DNA from: an uncultured Collinsella sp. | GTDB taxonomy: Bacteria > Actinomycetota > Coriobacteriia > Coriobacteriales > Coriobacteriaceae | Direction: 5' to 3' | DNA length: 58,606 nucleotides | Assembly (NCBI GenBank): GCA_934668695.1 | Contig: CAKUOD010000013.1 | Coordinates: 1-58,606, forward strand | In this document: positions 1-7,750 of the stretch, piece after piece | Layout: every line of letters begins with the position of its first letter | Position numbering within the stretch: position 1 is the first letter of the stretch | Notes under the pieces: model-generated | Databases searched by the model: none | What the model saw: the letters and a program-made list of their open reading frames with translations, nothing else | What the model was told of the DNA's origin: nothing | Position numbers and translations under genes: made by a program

Positions 1-71
1 CCCGCGTCGGTCACGAGAAGGACGGCAAGAACAAGCTGCGCGTCTGCAAGAAGTGCGGCCACAAGTTCTAA
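1..71 (+). CDS. rplX: Ribosomal protein L24, C-terminal end (partial)
   Basis: Only the last 22 codons are present, ending in TAA. The tail reads RVGHEKDGKNKLRVCKKCGHKF (given here as RVGHEKDGKNK then LRVCKKCGHKF). It fits the end of bacterial L24, where an RVG, a short charged loop ending in G-K, and R-V-x-K-K-x-G close the protein. L24 binds 23S rRNA and starts 50S assembly. In almost all bacteria rplX is followed directly by rplE, but here a terminator follows and rplE is 40 kb away. The call rests on this short tail plus the spc operon reappearing at 40177. A small zinc-ribbon protein is the alternative, because of the two cysteines. Confidence 0.75.
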   Translation, partial: RVGHEKDGKNKLRVCKKCGHKF

Positions 72-97
72 GCTGCCCGCAACATCAAGTTGCTAGC

Positions 98-133
98 AAA
101 GGCCCGGATGCCCCATGGCACCCGGGCCTTTTT
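98..133 (+). terminator. Rho-independent terminator after rplX
   Basis: AAAGGCCCGG and CCGGGCCTTT form a 10-bp stem with a 14-nt loop, followed by a T run. It would end the upstream ribosomal transcript, so rplE must have its own promoter. Confidence 0.85.
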
Positions 134-554
134 CTATCCCTACTCATTGCACTCATTGGGGACAGACTTAAATGAGTGGGGTAGCCGTTGGGGAAGGTCC
201 TTCGCGGGCAGGGCGATCTTAATGGCATTCCTAGAGTCCTTTCGACCGATATCTCCTGTATAAATCTTCCGGCCTGAGATGTATCGGGGATCAACCTACT
301 GGATGCATCAAGCATAGATTCTTATCCGCCTAAGAGCCAATATCGGTCGCGCGTCGTGCTCTGTAAATTGCATGCTTGCGTGTCTGTGCGCGTTCTCTTG
401 CGTTCTATTGCGCAATGCCGCGTATATATGCGCCGTTTACGGGGCAAAAAATGACCGTTTAGCGGTGAGATACGCAAAAACGCGCATAGACGCGCGTGTT
501 TGTGCGAATATAGAGCTGTCAGAAATGCAAGTCGTTCTATGACACAGGAGGCAC
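134..554. promoter_or_regulatory. Intergenic region with likely DeoR-type operators
   Basis: I see no convincing gene here. Near 158-185 is a fragment of an intergenic repeat type (GGGGACAGACTTAAATGAG). At 390-409 a 10-bp unit is tandemly repeated (GCGTTCTCTT then GCGTTCTATT, followed by GCGC). At 473-506 an imperfect inverted repeat joins CGCAAAAACGCGC to GCGCGTGTTTGTGCG. DeoR-family repressors often bind direct or inverted repeats of this size before the operons they control. These are therefore candidate operators for the regulator encoded at 1641-2387. The assignment is inferred. Confidence 0.45.
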
Positions 555-1637
555 ATGATGGTAGATTCCAAGCAGGCTCCGCTCGACGCCGCGGCAGCCG
601 CCAAAGCAGCGTTCGCTTCGGTCCAGGACAAGCCGTTCCCCGACGATATTTTTACGGCTCCCGAGCTCCGTTGGGCCGTGATCGGTTGCGGCGTTATCGC
701 CAACCAGATGGCTCAGTCCCTTGCTCTTGCCGGCCGCAAGCTTGCGGGCGTTGCCAACCGCACGCTGTCCAAGGCTCAGGCTTTTGCCGATCAGTATGGC
801 ATCGAGAAGGTCTACGACACGGTTGAGGACCTCTACGCCGATCCTGACATCGACGCCGTCTACATCACTACCCCGCACAACACTCATATCACCTATCTGC
901 GCGCTGCCCTGGCAGCCGGCAAGCACGTGCTCTGCGAAAAGGCCATTACCCTCAATTCCGCTGAACTCGATGAGGCCCGTGCCATTGCCGCCGAGCACAA
1001 CGTGGTCCTTATGGACGCTACCACGGTGCTCCACATGCCCTTGTATCAAGAGTTGCGCCGTCGCATGGATGCCGGCGAGTTCGGCCGCATGAACCTCGCT
1101 CAGCTCAACTTTGGTAGCTACAAGGAGTACGGCGACCTGACCAACCGTTTCTACAATCGCAACCTTGCCGGTGGTGCCATGCTCGATATTGGCGTGTATG
1201 CACTGTCCGTTATGCGCCTGTTTATGGCGAGCCAGCCCGCCGAGGTCGTTTCGCTGGGCAACACCTGCGAGACTGGCGTCGATGTTGCAGGCGGCATCGT
1301 CTGCCGCAATGCCGAGCAGCAGCTGGGCGTCGTGAGCCTTACGCTCCACTCCAAGCAGCCCAAGCGCTCGGTTATCAGCTTTGACAACTGCTATATCGAG
1401 GTCAACGAATATCCGCGCGCCGATCGCGCTACGATCGTGTGGACCGCGGACGGTCATCGCGAGGAGGTCTCCGCGGGCACCGAGGCTTACGCCCTGTGCT
1501 ACGAGATGGCTGACCTTGAGAAGGCCGTCGCCGGCGATGATTCCAAGCGCGAGCTTCTGGATTTTGCTTTTGATGTTATGGAGCTCATGACCAAGCTCCG
1601 CGCCGATTGGGGAGTCGTCTACCCCGAGGAGGAGTAA
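555..1637 (+). CDS. Gfo/Idh/MocA family NAD(P)-dependent oxidoreductase
   Basis: The 360-residue length and fold fit a cytoplasmic sugar or polyol dehydrogenase of this family. A Rossmann nucleotide-binding motif (AVIGCGVIAN) lies near residues 41-50. The YITTPHNTH strand lies near 103-111. CEKA at 127-130 stands in place of the usual EKP and supplies the catalytic lysine. The N-terminus carries about 38 extra residues before the Rossmann strand. AGGAGG at 546-551 precedes tandem ATGs at 555 and 558, and either could be used. A DeoR regulator follows 3 nt downstream, so the two form an operon and the substrate is probably a sugar derivative. The substrate cannot be read from sequence. Confidence 0.85.
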   Translation: MMVDSKQAPLDAAAAAKAAFASVQDKPFPDDIFTAPELRWAVIGCGVIANQMAQSLALAGRKLAGVANRTLSKAQAFADQYGIEKVYDTVEDLYADPDIDAVYITTPHNTHITYLRAALAAGKHVLCEKAITLNSAELDEARAIAAEHNVVLMDATTVLHMPLYQELRRRMDAGEFGRMNLAQLNFGSYKEYGDLTNRFYNRNLAGGAMLDIGVYALSVMRLFMASQPAEVVSLGNTCETGVDVAGGIVCRNAEQQLGVVSLTLHSKQPKRSVISFDNCYIEVNEYPRADRATIVWTADGHREEVSAGTEAYALCYEMADLEKAVAGDDSKRELLDFAFDVMELMTKLRADWGVVYPEEE

Positions 1638-1640
1638 GCG

Positions 1641-2387
1641 ATGCTTGCGGAAGATAGGCTTAACGCGATCGTGTCGATGGTGCAGCAGGCTGGCTCGGTA
1701 ACGGTGCCCGAGCTTGCCGATGCCCTGGGTGTGACGGCTTCTACCATTCGACGCGACCTGCAGACACTTGACCGAGCGCACCGCATCGCCAAGGTGCACG
1801 GTGGCGCGACAAGCCTTGAGCGCGCGCACGTGACGCGCGACTTAACGATCAGTGAGCGCAGTGATCTCCATAACGACGACAAGGAGCGCATCTGCGCTCG
1901 CGCCGCGGCGCTCGTGGAGCCCGAGAGCTTTGTGTACATCGATTCGGGTTCGACGACGCTCAGGCTCATCGAGCATCTTCCGCGCCTTGACGGCGTCACC
2001 TATGTGACCGACTCCGTGCTCCATGCCCAGCATCTCGCCCTGCGCGGCATGCGCACCGTGGTGCTGGGTGGCGAGCTCAAGCCCGAGACCGAGGCGCTCG
2101 TTGGCCCCGATGCCTTGGCAACCTTAGACCGCTACAACTTCAACTGCGGCTTTTGGGGTTCCAACGGTATTGCAGCCGAGCAGGGCTTTACGACGCCCGA
2201 CATCGAGGAAGCGCAGGTCAAGCGTATCTCGATGCGTCATACCGCCAAACGCTTCGTAATCTCGGACGCCAGCAAATTTGGCATGGTGGCACCTGTCAAG
2301 TTCGCGGACTTCCGCGATGCAACGATCATTACCGCGGGCGAGGTGCCCGCCAAGTACCAGTCGATGGACAACGTCATCACGGTCTAG
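1641..2387 (+). CDS. DeoR/GlpR family transcriptional regulator
   Basis: This 248-residue protein has an N-terminal helix-turn-helix near residues 18-52 (VTVPELADALGVTASTIRRD), the classic DeoR signature. A sugar-phosphate sensor domain follows, with the YIDSGSTT phosphate-binding loop near 99-106. The family usually represses a neighbouring carbohydrate operon until a phosphorylated sugar binds. It follows the oxidoreductase with a 3-nt gap, so it is probably co-transcribed with it and autoregulated through the repeats upstream of 555. A terminator follows at 2455. Confidence 0.9.
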   Translation: MLAEDRLNAIVSMVQQAGSVTVPELADALGVTASTIRRDLQTLDRAHRIAKVHGGATSLERAHVTRDLTISERSDLHNDDKERICARAAALVEPESFVYIDSGSTTLRLIEHLPRLDGVTYVTDSVLHAQHLALRGMRTVVLGGELKPETEALVGPDALATLDRYNFNCGFWGSNGIAAEQGFTTPDIEEAQVKRISMRHTAKRFVISDASKFGMVAPVKFADFRDATIITAGEVPAKYQSMDNVITV

Positions 2388-2405
2388 CGACAGGGGGCAG
2401 GCCAA

Positions 2406-2439
2406 GGTCAAAACCACCACAAAGGTGCCTGTCCCCATT
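2406..2439. repeat. Dispersed intergenic repeat, copy 1
   Basis: GGTCAAAACCACCACAAAGG followed by TGCCTGTCCCC is repeated almost exactly at 2744-2777 (same 20 bases, then CTCCTGTCCCT). The two copies lie in the same orientation and flank the hairpin array between them. They look like members of a dispersed intergenic repeat family, not coding sequence. Confidence 0.75.
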
Positions 2440-2454
2440 GTGGCGGTTCAATAG

Positions 2455-2496
2455 AAAAGCGGCAACGTCCACACACGGGCGTTGCCGCTTTCCGTT
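2455..2496 (+). terminator. Terminator after the DeoR gene
   Basis: AAAAGCGGCAACG pairs with CGTTGCCGCTTT across a 12-nt loop, followed by CCGTTTTG. It would end the oxidoreductase-deoR transcript. Confidence 0.75.
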
Positions 2497-2498
2497 TT

Positions 2499-2716
2499 GT
2501 CTAGATCTGTAACAACTAGACCGTCAAAAGTGGGCTAGATGTTACAGATTGAGATTCTTTTGAATCACATGGACCCTTTGTCTCGATCTGTAACATCTGG
2601 GGCTGATTTTGCTGAATTACTGTTACAGATTTAGATATTCCCTTGAGGGGGATTTGAACGTCTCAATCTGTAACAGATAGACCGGAAAATGGGTTCTAAC
2701 TGTTACAGATCGAGAC
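2499..2716. repeat. Three tandem palindromic units (ATCTGTAACA / TGTTACAGAT)
   Basis: Left arms ATCTGTAACA start at 2505, 2586 and 2666. Matching right arms TGTTACAGAT start at 2540, 2621 and 2701. The three hairpins therefore repeat with a period of 80-81 bp. Arms are extended by TCT(A/C)(G/A)A-like and TGAGA/CGAGA-like bases. In unit 1 the stem continues inward through CTAG. Loops differ between units while arms are conserved, so selection or mobility acts on the arms. The array sits between two convergent genes. Confidence 0.85.
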
Positions 2717-2743
2717 GTTTTGGCGCCGCGGCTGAGCCATCGC

Positions 2744-2777
2744 GGTCAAAACCACCACAAAGGCTCCTGTCCCTATT
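2744..2777. repeat. Dispersed intergenic repeat, copy 2
   Basis: This is the second copy of GGTCAAAACCACCACAAAGG, 338 bp downstream of the first and in the same orientation. It closes the region that holds the three hairpins and stops just before the end of the convergent pseudouridine synthase gene. Confidence 0.75.
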
Positions 2778-2786
2778 TGGCAGGTT

Positions 2787-3446
2787 TTAGGGCTCCCAGG
2801 GGCAGGGGGCTTCGATGTGGATATGCTCGCCGGTTACGGGGTGCGTGAAGGACACACTGTGGGCGTGGAGCATCAGGCCGCAGGGGCGCAGCGTGCCGTA
2901 CAGGTCGTCACCCACCAGGGGATGACGCTCGCTTGCCAGATGCACGCGGATCTGGTGCTTGCGGCCGGTGAGCAGCTCGACATCGATATAGGAGCGCGTG
3001 GGCAGGCCACGACGGCTCTTAAGGCGCTTGAGTACCTTTACGCGCGTCTGGGACGGCTTGCCGCTGGCGCCGACGCGCATCTTGCGGCTGTCGTGACGGT
3101 CGCGGGCGATGGGCTTGTCGATAAGCTTCTCGTTCCAGTCGATCTTGCCCTCGGCGAGCGCCAGGTAGTGTTTTTCGAAAGCGTGGTCGATGACCATCTG
3201 GTCAAAGGCGGGCTGCGTCTGCTTATCGAGCGAGAACAGCACCACGCCGGTGGTGTCGCGGTCCAGGCGGTTGAGCGGCTGCATGTCGGTCGCGGCAAAG
3301 CCGTCGCCCATCGCCAGCAGCAGGTCGCTGGCGTAGTCGGTGAGCGTGCGCTCGCCGGTGCCGTCACCGTGGACGATCATGCCGGCGGGCTTGTCGATGG
3401 CCATGAGCCAGGCGTCGCAGTAGAGGACTTGAGGTTCTTCGTTCAC
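2787..3446 (-). CDS. RluA-family RNA pseudouridine synthase
   Basis: This 219-residue enzyme converts a specific uridine of rRNA or tRNA to pseudouridine. The NRLDRDTTG motif near residues 59-67 holds the catalytic aspartate (about D62). RKHQIRVHLA and LVGDDLYG near the C-terminus are the usual RluA-family substrate and fold motifs. There is no N-terminal S4 domain, so it is of the short RluA/TruC-like type and the exact target base cannot be stated. It starts 15 nt downstream of the U32-family gene on the same strand, which suggests co-transcription with that other probable RNA-modification gene. Confidence 0.9.
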   Translation of the reverse strand: MNEEPQVLYCDAWLMAIDKPAGMIVHGDGTGERTLTDYASDLLLAMGDGFAATDMQPLNRLDRDTTGVVLFSLDKQTQPAFDQMVIDHAFEKHYLALAEGKIDWNEKLIDKPIARDRHDSRKMRVGASGKPSQTRVKVLKRLKSRRGLPTRSYIDVELLTGRKHQIRVHLASERHPLVGDDLYGTLRPCGLMLHAHSVSFTHPVTGEHIHIEAPCPWEP

Positions 3447-3461
3447 GTGTAAGCCTTTCGG

Positions 3462-5954
3462 TTAGCTGATTCCCACAAACATGCAGCCCGAGGTCGCCCC
3501 GCGCAGGCGGGCAGCGGGCTTGCGGCCCGCCTGCGCAGCTTCGACGGCGCGGCGGACGCGGGCGACGGAGCGGCCCACCTCTTCGGCATCGAGCAGCGTG
3601 CCGTCCACCATAAGACGGCGCACGCCAGCATCGAGCAGCTGAGGAACCTGCGGCGTGAGGTCGATGGGATAGGCGTCGTACAGGCGCGAGCGGCCATGAA
3701 TGTCGGTGCGTACGGGCATGACCTTGCCGTCGATATTCTTGAGCGAGAGCTTGCGGGCGCGCAGGCGGCAGTTGGCGCAATCGTGGATGCAGCCATTGGC
3801 AACCTGCAGGATGCAGTGCTCGCTCGTCATAACACGCGGGCGGCCAAAGACGGTGATGCCCAAAGGCGCGGGCGCAGCGGCTCCGAGTGTGACAATCTCG
3901 TCGAGCGTAATCTCGGGCGAGAGCCAAAACGCGCCGGCTCCGCGCTTGGCGAGCGCCTCCATGCAGGGCGTGTTATGCACGGGTAGGCAGGAGCGAATCT
4001 CGGCCGTGGCGCCGGTCTGTGCGGCAACGGCGAGTTCGGAGATATTGCCGATGGCGACAGTGGCGCCGGCATTGATCCAGGGATCGACGCGAGCGTGGTC
4101 GACAGCGCGGCAGACCTCGTCGAGCACGGGAACGATGTTCTGCTCAAGTGCATCAGCGGGGGAGAGCCCGGCGGCATCGAGCGCGTCGGTGGTCATGTAG
4201 ATGCGCGTGGCGCCCTCGGTATGGGCGGCCTCGGCGGCCTCGAGCGAGGTGACCGTGGCGCAAATCTGCGGCTCATCGCGGCAATGCTCGGGTGCAGGGC
4301 GGTCGACATCGGCAGTCGTCGGCAATTCGAGCACCTTCGCGCGCTCCTTGTACGGCGCCAGGATGGCCTCCTTCAGCGCCTTGCAGGCAGCGGCGCGCAC
4401 CTTGTGCACGGCGGAGAAGCCCATGCCGCAGCCGGCGTCGAGCGAAACGTCAAAGCTCGCGGCCTCAAAGGGCGAGGAGCCCATGCGGCCCACATGCTCA
4501 ACTAGATCGGCGGCCTCGACGGCGCGGGTCTTGGCGGCCTCGACGGTAAAGCCCGTGGCGGTGGCGGTAAGCGCGGGGTTGTCGCAGCAGGTGAGCGTGA
4601 CGGTAAACGGCTCGCCCAGGCGTGCCACGATGGACACATCAACGGCGCGGCGGCGCAACACGTCGCGCTTGAGCGCGGCGCCGGCGGCGTCAATGGCACG
4701 CTGGCTGCGGATGACGCGTACGCGGCAGCCCTCGGGCATACTGCGGGGCACGCGGCACTCAATGACATCGCCCGCGGCGGCATCCTCGGCAGCAATAGTG
4801 GTCAGGAATTGGTCGAACTCATCATCGTGGCGAAGCTCCAGCAGGTCGCCCTTGCCCACGGGCTCAAACAGCTCGATGCGGGCGATGGCAGCGCGGCGAC
4901 GGCGGTCATCGGGCTTGAGACCGCGCACGTCGCGGTTGGCCGGGCGACTGCCCAGTACCCTACCCACGATCTGGCCGCGGTTGTTGGAACGCTCGTAGCT
5001 CATCATCTCGTCGCCCGAGGTGCCGTCCTGATAGGCGTGCGTAAAGTCGCGGTTAAAGCAGCGCTTGAGCTGGCGCTGGCGGGCGGCTTCCTCGTCCTTG
5101 GCCACGGCGGCTCCGGCCAGCATGTCGTCAATCTCGCGACGGTACACGTCGACGATGGAGTAGACGTAATCGGGGGCTTTCATGCGGCCCTCGAGCTTGA
5201 GCGACGCGGCGCCGGCATCATACAAGCGGCGGACGAGCTGCGAAGTGTTGGTGTCGCGCGGACACAGCGCGCGCTCGCGACCGGCAGGGGAGAGCGAGCG
5301 ACCGTTCTTGTCGATCAGCTCGTAGGGCAGGCGGCAGGGCTGAGCGCACATGCCACGGTTGGCCGATCGTCCCGCCATGGCAAAGCTCGAAAGCAGACAC
5401 AGGCCAGAGTAGCAAAAGCAGATGGCGCCATGGCTAAAGACCTCAAGGTCCACATCGGGCGCGGCATCGTGAATGGCGGCAATCTCGTCGATGGAAAGCT
5501 CACGCGAGAGGGTCACGCGGTCGGCGCCTTGCTCGCGGCACCAAAGGGTTCCGCGGTCGTCGTGGATGTTCGCCTGGGTCGAGATATGCGTCTCGATGCC
5601 GGGCATGGTGCGCTTGACCTCAAAGAACAGGCCCCAGTCCTGGATGATGAAGGCGTCGGCGCCCAGCGTGGAGCAGCGATGGATGAGCTGCAGCGCATCG
5701 CTCATCTCGGATTCCTTGATGACGATGTTGACCGTGACGTAGACGCGCGAGCCGGCCAGATGCGCGGCGCGGCAGGCCTGCTCAAAGGCCTCGTCGGTAA
5801 AGTTGGTGGCCTTGCGGCGTGCGTTGAAGCTGCCCATGCCGCAGTAGATGGCGTCTGCCCCGGCGGCGAGTGCGGCGGCAAAGGGCTCGGGCCCTCCGGC
5901 GGGCGCCAAAAGCTCGGGTCTGCGGTTGGTGGTTCGACTGGCGGTTGCGGTCAT
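3462..5954 (-). CDS. Peptidase U32 family protein, RlhA-like, with DUF3656-type middle region
   Basis: This is an 830-residue cytoplasmic protein. The N-terminal TIM-barrel-like U32 domain begins with PELLAPAGGPEPF near residue 13. It carries the family signature EVFSHGAICFCYSG near residues 171-184, followed by further cysteines (MCAQPC). Members once called collagenases are now known as prephenate-dependent RNA hydroxylases (RlhA for 23S rRNA, TrhP for tRNA). At 830 residues it is longer than E. coli RlhA, and a second barrel-like segment with CIHDCANCRLR closes the C-terminus. A second U32 protein lies at 55157. RNA hydroxylation is the likely role by family, and the target is unknown. Confidence 0.85.
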   Translation of the reverse strand: MTATASRTTNRRPELLAPAGGPEPFAAALAAGADAIYCGMGSFNARRKATNFTDEAFEQACRAAHLAGSRVYVTVNIVIKESEMSDALQLIHRCSTLGADAFIIQDWGLFFEVKRTMPGIETHISTQANIHDDRGTLWCREQGADRVTLSRELSIDEIAAIHDAAPDVDLEVFSHGAICFCYSGLCLLSSFAMAGRSANRGMCAQPCRLPYELIDKNGRSLSPAGRERALCPRDTNTSQLVRRLYDAGAASLKLEGRMKAPDYVYSIVDVYRREIDDMLAGAAVAKDEEAARQRQLKRCFNRDFTHAYQDGTSGDEMMSYERSNNRGQIVGRVLGSRPANRDVRGLKPDDRRRRAAIARIELFEPVGKGDLLELRHDDEFDQFLTTIAAEDAAAGDVIECRVPRSMPEGCRVRVIRSQRAIDAAGAALKRDVLRRRAVDVSIVARLGEPFTVTLTCCDNPALTATATGFTVEAAKTRAVEAADLVEHVGRMGSSPFEAASFDVSLDAGCGMGFSAVHKVRAAACKALKEAILAPYKERAKVLELPTTADVDRPAPEHCRDEPQICATVTSLEAAEAAHTEGATRIYMTTDALDAAGLSPADALEQNIVPVLDEVCRAVDHARVDPWINAGATVAIGNISELAVAAQTGATAEIRSCLPVHNTPCMEALAKRGAGAFWLSPEITLDEIVTLGAAAPAPLGITVFGRPRVMTSEHCILQVANGCIHDCANCRLRARKLSLKNIDGKVMPVRTDIHGRSRLYDAYPIDLTPQVPQLLDAGVRRLMVDGTLLDAEEVGRSVARVRRAVEAAQAGRKPAARLRGATSGCMFVGIS

Positions 5955-6136
5955 ATCCTGCCTTTCAAAATGCTCAGATACTCAAAAGTATAGTGGTGCC
6001 GTCGCGGCAGGCGATGCCCGTGCTCCAAGCGGGATAAAGTCTTCAGCAGCTTGGACTGGCTGCTCCACATGAGAACCGTTCAGCGGTCCGGGGAAACCGT
6101 TGGGCGATAAAATATTCTCGCAACGTGATAATAATC

Positions 6137-6165
6137 TTGCATCGCGCGGAAACCTTGAGTACTAT
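6137..6165 (+). promoter_or_regulatory. Sigma-70-type promoter for ridA
   Basis: TTGCAT (6137-6142), a 17-nt spacer and TACTAT (6160-6165) match the housekeeping -35/-10 layout. The start would lie near 6172, giving a leader of about 80 nt before ridA. I see no gene between 5955 and 6252 apart from this promoter and a possible -10 (TATACT on the minus strand at 5985-5990) for the U32 gene. Confidence 0.6.
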
Positions 6166-6252
6166 CCCAATCAAGCGCGGTGTTCAGACCGAACTGTGCC
6201 TCCCGGTGTGAACGCCGCGCTCCCGTTCCCTTTTACTTGTAAGGAGAAAAAC

Positions 6253-6630
6253 ATGAGCAAGACCGTCGTGTCTTCCGATAACGCACCCGCAGCCATCGGC
6301 CCGTATTCCCCTGGTATCCAGACCGGCAACATGGTGTTCCTGTCCGGCCAGCTGGGCATCGATCCCGCAACTGGCAAGATGCCCGAGGGCGTCGAGGCCC
6401 AGGCCAAGCAGTCCCTTGCTAACGTCGAGGCCCTGCTGACCGCTGCCGGCGCCACCTTTGCCGATGTCGTCAAGACCACAGTCTACCTGGCTGACATTGC
6501 CGACTTCGCTGCCGTAAACGAGATCTACGCCTCCAAGTTCGAGGCCCCGTTCCCCGCGCGCAGTGCTTTCCAGGTTGCCGCTCTTCCGGCTGGCGGTCTG
6601 GTCGAGATCGAGGTCGTCGCCGCTCTCTAA
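6253..6630 (+). CDS. ridA: RidA family 2-iminobutanoate/2-iminopropanoate deaminase
   Basis: The 125-residue length is that of the family. RidA hydrolyses reactive enamines and imines such as 2-aminoacrylate that PLP enzymes release, protecting other PLP enzymes. Conserved landmarks are GPYSP near 16-20, SGQLGIDP near 31-38, the substrate-binding arginine in PARSAF (about R103) and GGLVEIE with its glutamate near 114-120. The start at 6253 is chosen because AAGGAG sits 6 nt upstream; an in-frame start at 6100 lacks one. 2-Aminoacrylate is the product of the diaminopropionate ammonia-lyase encoded at 30734, which makes a functional link plausible. Confidence 0.93.
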   Translation: MSKTVVSSDNAPAAIGPYSPGIQTGNMVFLSGQLGIDPATGKMPEGVEAQAKQSLANVEALLTAAGATFADVVKTTVYLADIADFAAVNEIYASKFEAPFPARSAFQVAALPAGGLVEIEVVAAL

Positions 6631-6660
6631 GGCGTTGGCCACAACTAAACATGATATGCA

Positions 6661-6698
6661 AAAAGACCCTGCAGCGCGTGCGAGCTGCAGGGTCTTTT
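6661..6698 (+). terminator. Terminator after ridA
   Basis: AAAAGACCCTGCAGC and GCTGCAGGGTCTTTT form a perfect 15-bp stem with an 8-nt loop. A-rich and T-rich flanks let it work from both sides, so it can also serve the convergent regulator gene. Confidence 0.9.
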
Positions 6699-6742
6699 GT
6701 CAAGTGACGAATCGCTTGTGGAGCCGCGCTCCATTTTGCTCG

Positions 6743-7405
6743 TTAGCCCTCCTTGCGGACTTTTTGCAGGTAGCGGTAGACGCTGGGCTCCGAAATACCC
6801 AGTGCGGTGGCGGCACAGGCCACGGCGCCCTTGAGCATGAACACCCCGTTGCCGTTGAGGTGGCGAATGACGTCCACGCGGTCGCTCTGACCAAGCGACG
6901 CTACATCCAGCCCGCGCGCGCTCAGCAACTCGGCAATGCTGCGGTCGATGAGCTCCTGTGTGGACTCCGAAAGGCTTTCGACCTCGATAGGGGCGGGCTC
7001 CGTGCGCGTCGGCGCCGCGTCGAAGCACGCCATGAGCTGCTGCGCCATGGCGTTGATGGAGCGCACGGTCGAGAGGTCGGTGTTGACGCAGAGCATACCG
7101 ACGATCTCGTCATCCTCGCGGATAAAGAACGTCGCGGACTCCAGCGTCTTGCCTCCGGCGCCGCGGCCCTCGTAGCCCGTAATAAACGGCAGGTCGCGAT
7201 ACTTGGGGTCGTGCATGATCTTGAGCGCCAGATCGGTGGCGGGACCGCCGACCTTGCGGCCACTCACGATGCCGTTGCGAATATCGACGATGGCGTGGTC
7301 GGGATCCGAGAAATCGTGCAGCACGATCTCGCTGTTCTTACCGAGTATCTGCTCCAGGAAATCGACCATCGGCAAAAAGCGGCGTACGGTCTCGTTCACG
7401 GGCAA
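6743..7405 (-). CDS. YheO-like PAS domain / HTH transcriptional regulator (copy 1)
   Basis: This 220-residue protein has an N-terminal YheO-type PAS domain (residues about 5-120, with EIVLHDFSDPDHAIVDIRNG and SGRKVGGPATDLAL). A C-terminal helix-turn-helix covers about 175-218 (AVACAATALGISEPSVYRYL). The family reads small molecules in the cytoplasm. It is transcribed divergently from the purine permease at 7751, so it probably controls that gene and the ssnA-ygfK-xdh block. A paralogue of the same architecture lies at 29803-30456, divergent from ygeX. The ligand is unknown; a purine or diaminopropionate-related compound is a guess from context. Confidence 0.88.
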   Translation of the reverse strand: MPVNETVRRFLPMVDFLEQILGKNSEIVLHDFSDPDHAIVDIRNGIVSGRKVGGPATDLALKIMHDPKYRDLPFITGYEGRGAGGKTLESATFFIREDDEIVGMLCVNTDLSTVRSINAMAQQLMACFDAAPTRTEPAPIEVESLSESTQELIDRSIAELLSARGLDVASLGQSDRVDVIRHLNGNGVFMLKGAVACAATALGISEPSVYRYLQKVRKEG

Positions 7406-7750
7406 CTCCTTTGGATTCTATCGAGGGCGTTCATAACAATTTTTTATCATGGTAACACGGCGCTTATCATTCCGTATATCCGCAGGTATATCGCGTAATA
7501 CAGACGAACGGTAGGAATTTGGCGGTAAACGGTCGACCAAAAGAAATGTAAGATGCTACTCAGAGCAAGCACGTTTCTGACCTGCGAAAACGCTTTATTC
7601 GAGCTGAAGAATAGTCTGATAACAAAAAATTATTATTGAGAATAAGAAAAATCTTTAATACGATGTTCAACGAAGGCACAACCTCAACTCCGCACTGCGT
7701 CAAAATAGAGTGACAGATGCGAAATAACAACTTCGAGGATTGGTGGTCAA
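7406..7750. promoter_or_regulatory. Divergent promoter region, PAS-HTH regulator / permease
   Basis: This AT-rich 345-bp gap holds no gene. Two elements resemble the clear AACAAA-N3-TTTGTT sites before ygeX: AACAAT-TTT-TTATCA at 7435-7449 and AACAAA-AAA-TTATTA at 7621-7635. Both are imperfect matches and are offered as weak candidate operators for the YheO-like regulators. A GAGGA ribosome site at 7735-7739 precedes the permease start. Confidence 0.4.

Noticed and set aside
555..2387. Assigning the oxidoreductase as a true mocA (rhizopine) gene
   Set aside because: Only the broad Gfo/Idh/MocA fold is visible. The substrate cannot be named, so no symbol was given.
2505..2710. CRISPR array made of the ATCTGTAACA repeats
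   Set aside because: The repeated parts are inverted arms of separate hairpins with an 80-bp period, not a single direct repeat with uniform spacers.
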